NCBI RefSeq assembly: GCF_900100955.1
Contig: NZ_FNCC01000012.1
Location: 124,001 to 188,000, forward strand
Length of the DNA stretch: 64,000 bases
Direction of reading: 5' to 3'
DNA from: Lentzea fradiae
GTDB taxonomy: Bacteria; Actinomycetota; Actinomycetes; Mycobacteriales; Pseudonocardiaceae
Position numbers and translations under genes: made by a program. This document shows, one piece after another, positions 8,465-17,210 of the stretch. The notes below the pieces were generated by a model, which did not search any database, was not told the DNA's origin, and saw only the letters and a program-made list of their open reading frames with translations. Every line of letters starts with the position of its first letter. Within the stretch, counting starts at the first letter, position 1.

Positions 8465-11400
8465 TCAGTTGGCGTTGCCGGTGAACCTGGCCCAGGGCTT
8501 TCCGTTCATGTAGAGCCACATCTGCACGCCTTCCGGGAGCATGTCCTCGATGTTCGCGGCGCACCCGTTGGGGCCGGGGCACATCTGGCCCTTGGCGTTC
8601 TGGACGTACAAAACCGCCTTCCTGATTCCCGGGTTGCTCCTCAGGAACGCCGCGGCGTGCGTCTCGACGTGGTCGAAGTTCTGCCTGGTCCGGCCGGGGA
8701 GGTTCGCGAGCAGCTGCGAGGGTCCTCCCGGACCGCTGGAAAGCGGGATCTGCTCGGTGCCGACGTCGAGGATGCCCGTGGACCTCCGCGGGTAGTCCTT
8801 CGGCAGGTTGGCCGCCTCGTCCGCGAGGTTCGTGCCGCAGTTGTGGACGAGGACCGGGGTGGCGCCCGCAAGCGCGTAGTACGTGCTCGTGCCGTTGATC
8901 GTCAGGTCGTACGTGCGCTGCGGCGCGTGGTAGGCGCGCACCGCCGTGATCTGCACGAACGTCCCGGCGGCGGTCCTGAGCAGGTCACCGGTCCGCAGCT
9001 CACCCGCGTCGGCCCAGCGACCGGCGGTCACCGACCAGAACGGGTGGTTGTCCGTCGCCGTGATCGTGGACGTGGAACCGTCCTCCGACCGCACCGTCAC
9101 GTCCACAAAGGACTTGTCGTGGTCGGTGCGGATGGCGTAGTACACCTGCTGCGCCGCCGACCTGCCGGTCTTCTCGTCGGTGGCCACGACGGTGTCGCCT
9201 GGCCGCACCTCCTCGATCGGCTTCGTGCTGCCGTCGGCGAGCAGCACCCGCGTCCCAGCCGGGAAGCTGTGCCTGCCGCTGGTCGGACACGTCTCGGGTT
9301 TCTTCTTGGTGGCCGCCTTCGCCTTCGCGGCGGCGGCCTTGGCGCGTTCGGCCACCTGGGCCGCGGCCTTGCGGGCGGCTTCCTCGGCCGCGGCACGGGC
9401 TTTGGCGGCTTTCTCTGCCGCTGCCTTCGCCGCTGCCGCCGCGGCCGCCTTGGCCGCTTCCGCCGCCTTCTCGGCGCCCTGGATGATGGCGCGCGCCCAC
9501 TTCAGCTCCTGGAAGAAGGAGACGACGGCCTTGCCCGCCTTGAAGATGGCGGTGGCGATCTTCGGCGCCTTGAAGATCTTGCCCCACGGCAGGGCGCCGA
9601 TGACCATCGAGACGCACGCGCCCAGGTCGCCCTTGAGACAGTTCATCAGGTCGTTGATCCCCAGGAACTCCATGAGGATCTGGCCGCCGGCCTCCAGGAT
9701 CACGTCGAGGACGCTCTTGCTCTGCAGCTGCTGTGCCTTGGCGACGTCCTCCGGGCTCGGGCCGGTCTGCTCGGTGGCGCCGTTCTCCAGGGTCGTGCCA
9801 CCGCCGCCGCCCGCGTCGACCACCGCTCCGGTCGGGTCGGTGAACGCCAGCGGGTTGTTCTCGGCGTAGGCGTACGCGGAGATCGCGGGTCCCGGTTGCG
9901 GCATCGGGTCGGTCGAGGTGAACCGGCCGGTGTCCGGGTTGTAGTTGCGGGCCCGCAGGAAGTAGTTGCCCTCACCGGAGCTGGAGTCCTGGTACTGGCC
10001 GGTGAACTTCAGCGGGTTCGCGGGTCCCTGCGGCTCGCCGGGTGTCAGGGTCGGGCCCTGGCGCGGGTTGCCGAACGGGTCGTAGTCGTAGCCCGCCACC
10101 GGCTTGCCGTCGGGCGACAGCATGTTCGCGATGCCGCCGAGCCAGTCGTGGGTGTACGGGTGCACGCCCGCGGCCGGGTCGATCAACGCCAGCGGCTCGT
10201 CGTCGGGGCCGTAGGCGAACGCGCGCTTCTCCCCCACGGCGCCGGAGGCGTCGGTGACGGAGTCCACCGCGATCTGCGGCAGCGTGCCGTTGACGTCCCA
10301 CGACCAGTGCCGGGTGTGCTCGCCGCTGGTGCCCGTGAGCCGCAGGCCGGTGGCGTCGTAGGAGAACGTCGTCCGCTGGCCACCGGCGTTGGTCGCGGTG
10401 GCGAGGGTGTTGTCGAGGTTGTAGGTGAACTTCTCGCGGCCTGCCTTGGTCTGGTTGCCGTTGAGGTCGTAGTCGTAGTCGGTGCTGGTCGGCGCGGCGC
10501 CGCGCGGGTCGAAGATCTTCTTGGTGAGCTGGTTCGCCGCGTCGTAGTGGTAGTGGGTGACGTCGTCGCCCGCGGTGCCGGTCCGCCGTTGTGAGGTGCG
10601 GTTGCCGACGAGGTCGTACTCGTAGTCGATCCGTCCCGCCGACGGCGTGTGCTTGCCGCAGTCGGCCGCCGCGTAGCAGGCCGACGTCACGCGGTCCGCC
10701 TCGTCGTAGGAGTAGGCCACCGACTCGGAGACGCCGCCGCGGGTGGTGACGACCTTCGTCGGGTTGCCGACCGGGTCGAGCGTGAGCCGGAAGTCCGACA
10801 CCGGGTCCTGCACGTCCGGCCGGGCAGGGCCCACCCGTTCGGTGCCGATGCCGGTGAGGCGGCCGGCGTCGTCGTAGGTCCTGTTCTCGACCAGGCCGGT
10901 GCCGCCGGGCAGGGTCGTGGTGGTGCGCCTGCCCGCGACGTCGTAGCCGAAGCCCCACGTCGCGCCGCCCGCGGTGACCTTGGTGATCCGGCCGTCCTTG
11001 TCGTACTCCGACGTCACGCGGGTGCCGTCGGGGTACTGGCGGGCGGTGATGTCACCGCGGACGTCGTGCTCGTAGCCGAACGTCTCGGTGCGGCCGTTCG
11101 CCTCGCGCCGGACGACCTTCGTGATCTGGTCCTCGTCGTCGTAGGTGACCTCGCGGACGCCCAACGGGTCGCCGTACGACGTGATGCGGTCCTTGGCGTC
11201 GTAGCCCCACGTGTAGGCGGGGCCGCCACTTCCCAGCTCGCGGCGTTCGCGGCGGTTCACGATGTCGTAGGTGTTCACGATCGTGCGCCGGGCGCGTTCG
11301 TCGGCGGAGAGGTGCTCGCCCTGGTGGCGGGTCAGCATCGTGACGAGGTTCGCCTCGGCGTCGTACCCGGCCTCGACCTTGCGCCCCAACGGGTCCACGG

Positions 11401-14400
11401 TGCTCACGGGCCGCCCGGCGCGGTCGTACTCGAGCTTCGTGGTGTGGAACTTGGGGTCCCGCACCGACTTCAGCAGGCCGTCCTCGTAGTAGTCGTAGAC
11501 GGTGGCGTTGATGTCCGGTGCGTGCGGGTGGTACTTCGCGTCCGCCTGGTGGACGCTGTGGACCTGGTTGTCCTCCCGGTAGCGGTATCGCGTCGTGTGG
11601 TTGTTGGCGTCGGTGACCGACGTCATCCGGTTGTTCGCGTCGTAGGTCGACGTGGTGACCTGGTCGAGCGCGTTGATCACCTTGGTGCGGTTGCCCGCGA
11701 GGTCGTACTCGAGGCGGGTGGTGAACCGCTCCTTGTCCGCGCCGGGCACGTTGCCGCGCGGTTCGGTGGTCGCGACGAGCAGACCGTCGTCGCTGTACTC
11801 CCAGGTCGTCTTGCCGCCGGAGGCGTCGGTGCGGCTGGTCTTGTTGCCCGCCTCGTCGTAGGTGAACTTCGCGGACTCGCCGCCGGCGTCGGTCTGGGAG
11901 ACCTGGCGGCCGTTGCGGTCGTAGCCCATCTTGATCTCACGGCCGAGCGTGTCGGTCGCCGCGACGACCTGACCGGTGTTGCTGCGCGCGTTGGACGACG
12001 TCTTGTTGAACTCGTCCACAGTGGACGTCGTGCGGTCCAGCTCGTCGACCTTGATGTCGCGGTGCACGACCTGGCCACCGGGATACGGCCGGGACATCCT
12101 GACCAGGTTGTCGTTGGCGTCGTAGCGGTACGTGGTGGTGAAGTCGGCCGGGTTCGCGCCGGGCACGTTGCCGCGTGGCGACGTGGTCGACTGCATCAGG
12201 CCCTTGGCGTTGTACTTGTACGACGTCACGAGGTCGGGACCGTCACCGCGCATCTCGACGCGCACCGCCGCGCGCCTGCCCGCGTTGGTGTAGGTGATCG
12301 ACGTGGTCTTGCGCGGGTCGGTCACCGCGTCGAGGCGGCCGTTGTCGAGGTAGCGGTGCCGGATCTCCAGCCCCTCGGGGTTGATCGTCTTCTCGACGCG
12401 CCCCACCTCGTCGTAGAACGTGCGGGACGAGCGGTGCTTGCCCGGTTCCCGCACCTCGACGACCCGGTCCTGCTCGTCGTACCCGGTCTTCGTGGTGAAG
12501 TCACGCGGGTCCGCGCCGCGGACGGTGCCGCGCGGGTCGGTCTCGGTGACCTGGCGGCCGGTCCGGTCGTAGCCCAGCTCCGAACGCCTGCCCTCGGGCG
12601 AGACGACGGCGGCGAGCAGCCCGGAGTTCGGGTGTCCGGCGGGGAAGTACTCGTAGCGGGTCACCTTGCCGCGCTGGTCGGTCTGGCTGACGCGCAGGCC
12701 GCGGTCGTCGTAGGCGTAGGTGATCGAGTGCTGTTCCGCGTCGGTGCTGCGGACCAGCTCGTCGAACTCGTTGTACGTGTTCTTCCAGACGTTGCCGTTC
12801 GCGTCGGTGAACTCGATCGGGTTGTTGTGCGCGTCGTACTTCGTCTTCTCGTCGAACGTCATCGGCGCCGGGGCACGACGGGTGACCGGGTTGCCGTTGA
12901 GGTCGTAGAGCGACTCGTGCTGGTTGTGGTTGCCGTTGACGACCAACGCGCGGTTGAGCGACTTGTCGTACCTGTGGTTGTCGGTGTCACCGGCTCCGCG
13001 ACGCGTGTACAGCAGCACGTTGCCGCGGTAGCCGTCGCGGACGATCACGCCGTCGGCGTCGGTGGTGGTGGCTTCCTGCGTCTCGCTGTTCCACTCGAAC
13101 GACGTGGCGTTGCCGAGCGCGTCGAGCTGCTTGGTGACGCGGCCGTCGGCGTTGTACTCGTTGCGGATCAAGATGATTCGCTTGTGGTGCTGCGGGCTGT
13201 GCACCTCGGTGAGACGGCCATCTGCGCCGTAACCGTACTTCCACTTGTTGCCGCGGGCGTCCTTGAACGCCGTCAGCCGCCCGGCGGCGTCGTAGTCGTA
13301 GGAGACCTTGCGGTGGTCCGGCAGCTCGATCGAGCGGATGCGCTCGTTCTCGACGCGCACCTTCACGACGCGGCCGGACGGGTCGGTGATGTCGATGCCC
13401 TGGCGGGTGTACGCGAGCTTCGTGGCGACGCCGCGCGGCGTGCGGATGGAGAGCAGCCTGCCGTCGCCGTCGAACTCGTAGGTGAGCTGCGTGAGGGTGA
13501 CGAGCTCCCAGCCGGTTCCCGTCTTGCGCAACGTCGACCGCACTCCCGGTGGTCGCTGGAAGCCGCCGGCGCCGTCGCTCTTGTAGAGCACCTGGGCACC
13601 GTCATCGGCGAGCACCAGCGCGCCTTCGCCGGTCGGTGTGACGCGCACGTTGTACGACCAGGCCCAGCCGGGTCCGAACGGGCCGGGGGCCGTGAGGCTC
13701 GACGAGTACACCCGGTTCGAGCTGAACGGGACGCCGAACGACGCCATCGCGAGGTCCGGTTCGACCCTGTTGTACGCGCCGGTCGCCGTGTTGACGCCGT
13801 CACCCCGGAACGCCGGCCGCGCGCCGGTACTGCTCAGCGCCGTGCCGCAGCCGCAGCCGGAGACCTGCTCGACCGGCAGCGGGTCGGGCAGGTCGGTGGT
13901 GCGCGGCCTGCTGTCCCGGCTGCGCGCCGACACCAGCTCGCCGCCCTCGTCCAGCACCGCGGCGATCGTGACGAAGTAGTCCTTGCCGGGGTCGAGCACC
14001 CAGCCGTCGGACGCGCCGAACGACCGGCAGAACTGCCGCACCGCTCCACATCGGACGTCCAAGTCGGACCGCGGCAGCGTGACCGACGCCTGCTCGGTGC
14101 TCGTCTGCGTGTCGAACAGCCGGACGCGCCACGACTGCCAAGGCCGCGGATCGTCCTTCACGTCGAAGTACGCCACCAGCGAGGTGTCGCCGAGCACGAA
14201 GCCGGACCGCAGCTCGACGTTGGCGAAGACCTCGTCCTCCTCGGCCCGGACCTGCGCGAGCCGCGCCCCGTCCACTGTGGCCGGTGGACCGCCCGCTTTC
14301 AGCCCCGCGGGCACGACCGGTGGCCACCGGTCCGGCGGCACGGCCTCGTCCGGGCGGGCGGACGCGGGTGCGGGCCGGTCCACCGGTCCCGCCCCCGAGG

Positions 14401-14521
14401 TCACCCCCGGCGCGGCCCCCGCGGCCTGCCCGTAGGTGATGGCCTGCAGCAGGCTCGCGCCCACCACCACGACACAGCTCAGCGCGATCAGGCGCGCACG
14501 GCGCGCCACACGGATCCCCAC
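8465..14521 (-). CDS. Secreted RHS polymorphic toxin with HINT and DddA-like deaminase
   Basis: A 2018-residue protein. The GTG at 14521 follows AGGGGGAG and gives a classic signal sequence (RVARRARL, then a hydrophobic stretch); an in-frame ATG at 14572 would bury it. A region ending in VSGCGCG precedes dozens of YD repeats and the RHS core end RARNYNPDTGRFTSTDP. Then come a hydrophobic segment and an Ala/Lys-rich coiled coil. A HINT domain (about 1749-1895) has TATDNHPFW and ends VLVHNC. The last ~123 residues carry HVE at 1951-1953 and two cysteines (1981, 1987) in MCPGPNGC, the zinc and catalytic signature of SCP1.201-type deaminases related to DddA. Predicted action: delivery into a competitor, self-cleavage at the HINT, and cytosine deamination of DNA. 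The exact substrate is not provable from sequence. Confidence 0.9.
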   Translation of the reverse strand: MGIRVARRARLIALSCVVVVGASLLQAITYGQAAGAAPGVTSGAGPVDRPAPASARPDEAVPPDRWPPVVPAGLKAGGPPATVDGARLAQVRAEEDEVFANVELRSGFVLGDTSLVAYFDVKDDPRPWQSWRVRLFDTQTSTEQASVTLPRSDLDVRCGAVRQFCRSFGASDGWVLDPGKDYFVTIAAVLDEGGELVSARSRDSRPRTTDLPDPLPVEQVSGCGCGTALSSTGARPAFRGDGVNTATGAYNRVEPDLAMASFGVPFSSNRVYSSSLTAPGPFGPGWAWSYNVRVTPTGEGALVLADDGAQVLYKSDGAGGFQRPPGVRSTLRKTGTGWELVTLTQLTYEFDGDGRLLSIRTPRGVATKLAYTRQGIDITDPSGRVVKVRVENERIRSIELPDHRKVSYDYDAAGRLTAFKDARGNKWKYGYGADGRLTEVHSPQHHKRIILIRNEYNADGRVTKQLDALGNATSFEWNSETQEATTTDADGVIVRDGYRGNVLLYTRRGAGDTDNHRYDKSLNRALVVNGNHNQHESLYDLNGNPVTRRAPAPMTFDEKTKYDAHNNPIEFTDANGNVWKNTYNEFDELVRSTDAEQHSITYAYDDRGLRVSQTDQRGKVTRYEYFPAGHPNSGLLAAVVSPEGRRSELGYDRTGRQVTETDPRGTVRGADPRDFTTKTGYDEQDRVVEVREPGKHRSSRTFYDEVGRVEKTINPEGLEIRHRYLDNGRLDAVTDPRKTTSITYTNAGRRAAVRVEMRGDGPDLVTSYKYNAKGLMQSTTSPRGNVPGANPADFTTTYRYDANDNLVRMSRPYPGGQVVHRDIKVDELDRTTSTVDEFNKTSSNARSNTGQVVAATDTLGREIKMGYDRNGRQVSQTDAGGESAKFTYDEAGNKTSRTDASGGKTTWEYSDDGLLVATTEPRGNVPGADKERFTTRLEYDLAGNRTKVINALDQVTTSTYDANNRMTSVTDANNHTTRYRYREDNQVHSVHQADAKYHPHAPDINATVYDYYEDGLLKSVRDPKFHTTKLEYDRAGRPVSTVDPLGRKVEAGYDAEANLVTMLTRHQGEHLSADERARRTIVNTYDIVNRRERRELGSGGPAYTWGYDAKDRITSYGDPLGVREVTYDDEDQITKVVRREANGRTETFGYEHDVRGDITARQYPDGTRVTSEYDKDGRITKVTAGGATWGFGYDVAGRRTTTTLPGGTGLVENRTYDDAGRLTGIGTERVGPARPDVQDPVSDFRLTLDPVGNPTKVVTTRGGVSESVAYSYDEADRVTSACYAAADCGKHTPSAGRIDYEYDLVGNRTSQRRTGTAGDDVTHYHYDAANQLTKKIFDPRGAAPTSTDYDYDLNGNQTKAGREKFTYNLDNTLATATNAGGQRTTFSYDATGLRLTGTSGEHTRHWSWDVNGTLPQIAVDSVTDASGAVGEKRAFAYGPDDEPLALIDPAAGVHPYTHDWLGGIANMLSPDGKPVAGYDYDPFGNPRQGPTLTPGEPQGPANPLKFTGQYQDSSSGEGNYFLRARNYNPDTGRFTSTDPMPQPGPAISAYAYAENNPLAFTDPTGAVVDAGGGGGTTLENGATEQTGPSPEDVAKAQQLQSKSVLDVILEAGGQILMEFLGINDLMNCLKGDLGACVSMVIGALPWGKIFKAPKIATAIFKAGKAVVSFFQELKWARAIIQGAEKAAEAAKAAAAAAAKAAAEKAAKARAAAEEAARKAAAQVAERAKAAAAKAKAATKKKPETCPTSGRHSFPAGTRVLLADGSTKPIEEVRPGDTVVATDEKTGRSAAQQVYYAIRTDHDKSFVDVTVRSEDGSTSTITATDNHPFWSVTAGRWADAGELRTGDLLRTAAGTFVQITAVRAYHAPQRTYDLTINGTSTYYALAGATPVLVHNCGTNLADEAANLPKDYPRRSTGILDVGTEQIPLSSGPGGPSQLLANLPGRTRQNFDHVETHAAAFLRSNPGIRKAVLYVQNAKGQMCPGPNGCAANIEDMLPEGVQMWLYMNGKPWARFTGNAN

Positions 14522-14725
14522 GTCTCCCCCTGCCCCCAGAGAACCCGCCGGTTTCGCGCCAACGCCGGCCATGACTTCCCCAAGTCGGCCCAGAACAACG
14601 CGCGCTACGAAAGGGACGGGTGGTTTCCCTCTCTTCCTAGCGGTCGCGGAACAACCGGGAAACACCCAACCGGGTGAGTTGAAAGATTCCTCGTGGCAAG
14701 GGAAAAGATCTCCGGCGAAGGCCGG

Positions 14726-15088
14726 TCACTGGTTCAGGTCGGTCCTCAACGCCGCGGCTCCGCGCAGGTACACGTGTTTGACCGACGACCGCGGCAGGTC
14801 CGTCTCGACGTGCGCGAGCAGGCGGATGACGCGCGGCATCGAGCCCGGCACGGCGATCTCGGTCGCGGACAGCAGCGGCACGTCGGACAGGCCCGCCTGG
14901 CGGGCGGCGTAGGCGGGGAACTCCGACACCAGGTCGGGTGTGGCGGTGAGGACGACGCTGATCAGGTCGTCCGGGGTGAGGCCGTTGCGGGACATGACCT
15001 CCCGCACCAGTTCGGCGGTGGCCTCCAGCAGCAGCTCCCGCTTGTCCTCGTCGATCTGCGTGGCACCTCTGACCGCTCGCACCGCCAT
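14726..15088 (-). CDS. aroH: Chorismate mutase, AroH type
   Basis: A 120-residue monofunctional mutase turning chorismate into prephenate for phenylalanine and tyrosine. It matches the Bacillus AroH fold family: VRAVRGATQIDEDKRELLLE at the start, then SVVLTATPDL and the late PRVIRLLAHVE segment carrying active-site arginines. The ATG at 15088 gives the standard length; the same frame stays open to 15481 but that part overlaps the STAS gene. It sits 17 bp downstream of the STAS gene on the same strand. Confidence 0.93.
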   Translation of the reverse strand: MAVRAVRGATQIDEDKRELLLEATAELVREVMSRNGLTPDDLISVVLTATPDLVSEFPAYAARQAGLSDVPLLSATEIAVPGSMPRVIRLLAHVETDLPRSSVKHVYLRGAAALRTDLNQ

Positions 15089-15105
15089 ACGACCGACAGT
15101 AGCTT

Positions 15106-15429
15106 TCAGCGGACGTCGTCGCCCACCACGATGTTGGGGTAGCGCAGGGTGAGGTCCAGCAGCTTCACCACGTAGACCGCCCACCCGCCGCCGAGCAGCA
15201 CGAGCCGGCGTTCCCGCAGCGCCGCGGCCGTCTCGATGAGCACGTGCAGGCCGCTCGACCCGATGAACGTCAGGTCGGTGAAGTCGACCACCACGTCGCC
15301 GTCGCCGGACGCGCAGGCCAGCTCCAGCTCCGACCGGAGCAGGCCGCTCGTGTTCAGGTCGACCTCGCCGGTGAGCGCCACGGACGCTCCCCGGCGGCGC
15401 ACCTCCAGCAAGCCTGGCTTCGGTTCCAT
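15106..15429 (-). CDS. STAS-domain anti-sigma factor antagonist
   Basis: A 107-residue single STAS domain. The sheet-helix signature DFTDLTFIGSSGLHVLIE contains the serine that anti-sigma kinases phosphorylate in SpoIIAA-like proteins. Such proteins release a sigma factor by binding its anti-sigma kinase; neither partner is in this window. The ATG at 15429 follows GTGAGG; the frame is open further upstream to 15576. aroH follows on the same strand, but a functional link is not evident. Confidence 0.88.
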   Translation of the reverse strand: MEPKPGLLEVRRRGASVALTGEVDLNTSGLLRSELELACASGDGDVVVDFTDLTFIGSSGLHVLIETAAALRERRLVLLGGGWAVYVVKLLDLTLRYPNIVVGDDVR

Positions 15430-15612
15430 GCGGTGCCTCACGGGTCTGGCGGCGGTGTCGCCGGTCTCGGCAGTGGAGCATCGGCCGTTCCGGCTGCCAC
15501 CTCGATCGCCGGAACGGCTACACCCGCCTGACCGCGAACCTGGCCTCCCACCATGAGACGCCGGCCCGTCCGCCACCAGGGCCGGAGGGCTCTCCCAGGA
15601 CCCAGGGACCCG

Positions 15613-16713
15613 TCAGGCCGTCAGGTCGGCCAGCAACAGCCCGCTGCGCGGTTTCGGGGTGAAGTACGTGCTCTTGCGCGGCATCTTCGTTCCGGCCAGC
15701 ACTTCTCCCAGCGGCACCGGCGCGATCAGCAGCACCGCCTCGGCGTCCACCGCCGGGTCCACGACCGGCCGCACGAACGGGCTCTCCGGGTCCAGCCCTA
15801 GCGCGGACTCCAGCAGCAACGACTCCACGACGGCGTGGTCGATCCCCCGCCCGGCGGGCAGTTCGACGCGCAGCACGTCGTCGACGCAACGCACGACGAC
15901 GACACCCGGTTCCGGGTCGACGACGTACGGCAACGACGACACCTTCAGCCCTGCCCGTTCCCACGCCGCCACCAGATCGGACGCGGCCAGCCCGGTACCG
16001 CTCAGAGCGCGGTGGATCGGACCAACCCGCACACCAGGCCCAGAAGTGACGAGTGCCAGCAGACCGGACAAACCCGCCGAACGTGCCGCCGCCACGCGGT
16101 GGTTGCCGTCCGCGACGAGCAACGGGTGCGCGCCCGCCGCCTCCAGGAAGGCGTCCTGCTCCGGACCCGGCCCCACCAGCCACAGCCAGTGCCGCCGCCC
16201 GCCCGAGTCCACGACGGACGCCGCCGGTTCGCCGGTCATCCCGAGCACGAGCGGCGTCAACGCGTCGTGCGGTGTCACCGGCACCAGCATCGCCGCGCTC
16301 GTCGCGATGCCCAACGAGGCCAGGACCTGGCCGCGTTCCTCGACCACATCGGGATAAACGTCCTCGGTGTGCGCGATGGCGTCCGGGTCCACCAGGCACA
16401 GCAGCCCGCACGCCGTCCCGTCCGGACCGTCCACCCGGTACGGCGCGACGACGTCGGTGACCTCCCGGTAGGCACGGCGGATCAACGCCGCGAGCTCGGC
16501 GCGGGCGTGCGGCAGGGCGTCGAGCAACCCCGTCCCCGCGGCCAGCGCGGCCGGTGTGCGGTGGGGGTGCTGGACGGCCAGCAACGTGCCGTGCGGGGCC
16601 CTCGCGAGCGCCCCGATGACCTGCCCTGCCTCGGCGAACTCGTCGACGTCCGGACCAGGTACGCGATCACGCACCACCCACCCCCGGCGTACCGGGCCAA
16701 CTGGAGGAAACAT
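15613..16713 (-). CDS. DUF1015 family protein
   Basis: A 366-residue protein of the DUF1015 family, whose biochemical role is not established. The signature LLVADGNHRVAAARSA lies in the central part, and the C-terminus has MPRKSTYFTPKPRSGLL as is usual for the family. No signal peptide or membrane segment is present. The ATG at 16713 gives full family length and is only 18 bp from the divergent khtT start, so the two promoters must overlap each other's coding ends. Confidence 0.87.
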   Translation of the reverse strand: MFPPVGPVRRGWVVRDRVPGPDVDEFAEAGQVIGALARAPHGTLLAVQHPHRTPAALAAGTGLLDALPHARAELAALIRRAYREVTDVVAPYRVDGPDGTACGLLCLVDPDAIAHTEDVYPDVVEERGQVLASLGIATSAAMLVPVTPHDALTPLVLGMTGEPAASVVDSGGRRHWLWLVGPGPEQDAFLEAAGAHPLLVADGNHRVAAARSAGLSGLLALVTSGPGVRVGPIHRALSGTGLAASDLVAAWERAGLKVSSLPYVVDPEPGVVVVRCVDDVLRVELPAGRGIDHAVVESLLLESALGLDPESPFVRPVVDPAVDAEAVLLIAPVPLGEVLAGTKMPRKSTYFTPKPRSGLLLADLTA

Positions 16714-16731
16714 GGTCGTATCATCGACGGC

Positions 16732-17205
16732 GTGAACGTAGAGATCACGCCCCTGCCGGGTATCGGTACGCGTCAGGACTTCATGATCCGTGCCGGCCGC
16801 CGCGTCGGGGTGATCACCTACCGGGACGGCAAGTTCGAGCTCATCCTGTCGAAGGCGGACGACCCCGACTCCTGCACGGCGTCGATCCCGCTGTCGGCGG
16901 AGGAGGCGAACACGCTCGCGGGCCTGCTCGGCGCGCCTCAGCTCGTCGCTCACCTGCGCGAGGAGCACCGCGACATCGCCGGCATCACCACCCGGCAGCT
17001 GCCGGTCACGGCGTTCGCGAACCGCACGCTCGGGGAGACCGCCCTGCGCACGAGGACCAGTGTGTCCATCGTGGCCGTGGTGCGCGCCGGCAACGCCCAC
17101 CCGTCCCCCGGTCCCGACTTCCTGTTCGAGAACGGCGACCTCGCGGTCGTCGTCGGCACCGCGGAGGGCCTCGACTCCGCCGCCGAGATCCTCCACGGCG
17201 GTTAA
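16732..17205 (+). CDS. khtT: K+/H+ antiporter regulatory subunit, KhtT type (TrkA-C)
   Basis: A 157-residue soluble protein. An N-terminal domain (MNVEITPLPGIG equivalent, read with GTG) precedes a C-terminal TrkA-C/RCK_C domain (about residues 75-157) with RTSVSIVAVVRAG and DFLFENGDLAVVVG. In Bacillus KhtT controls the KhtU antiporter through nucleotide binding. khtU follows after 5 bp. The -10-like TATCAT at 16719-16724 ends seven bases before the GTG, and no ribosome binding site is seen, so the transcript is probably leaderless. Confidence 0.9.
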   Translation: MNVEITPLPGIGTRQDFMIRAGRRVGVITYRDGKFELILSKADDPDSCTASIPLSAEEANTLAGLLGAPQLVAHLREEHRDIAGITTRQLPVTAFANRTLGETALRTRTSVSIVAVVRAGNAHPSPGPDFLFENGDLAVVVGTAEGLDSAAEILHGG

Positions 17206-17210
17206 CAACA

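Noticed and set aside
9300..9480. Possible tandem repeat region in the toxin gene
   Set aside because: It encodes an Ala/Lys-rich coiled coil; the repetition follows from codon bias rather than a DNA repeat unit.
10649..14677. A 1342-codon plus-strand open frame opposite the RHS gene
   Set aside because: It is the antisense of a GC-rich repetitive gene; composition is Arg/Gly/Val-rich with no domain, and the minus strand encodes a clear RHS protein. The 1110-codon plus-strand frame at 7262-10594 is rejected for the same reason.
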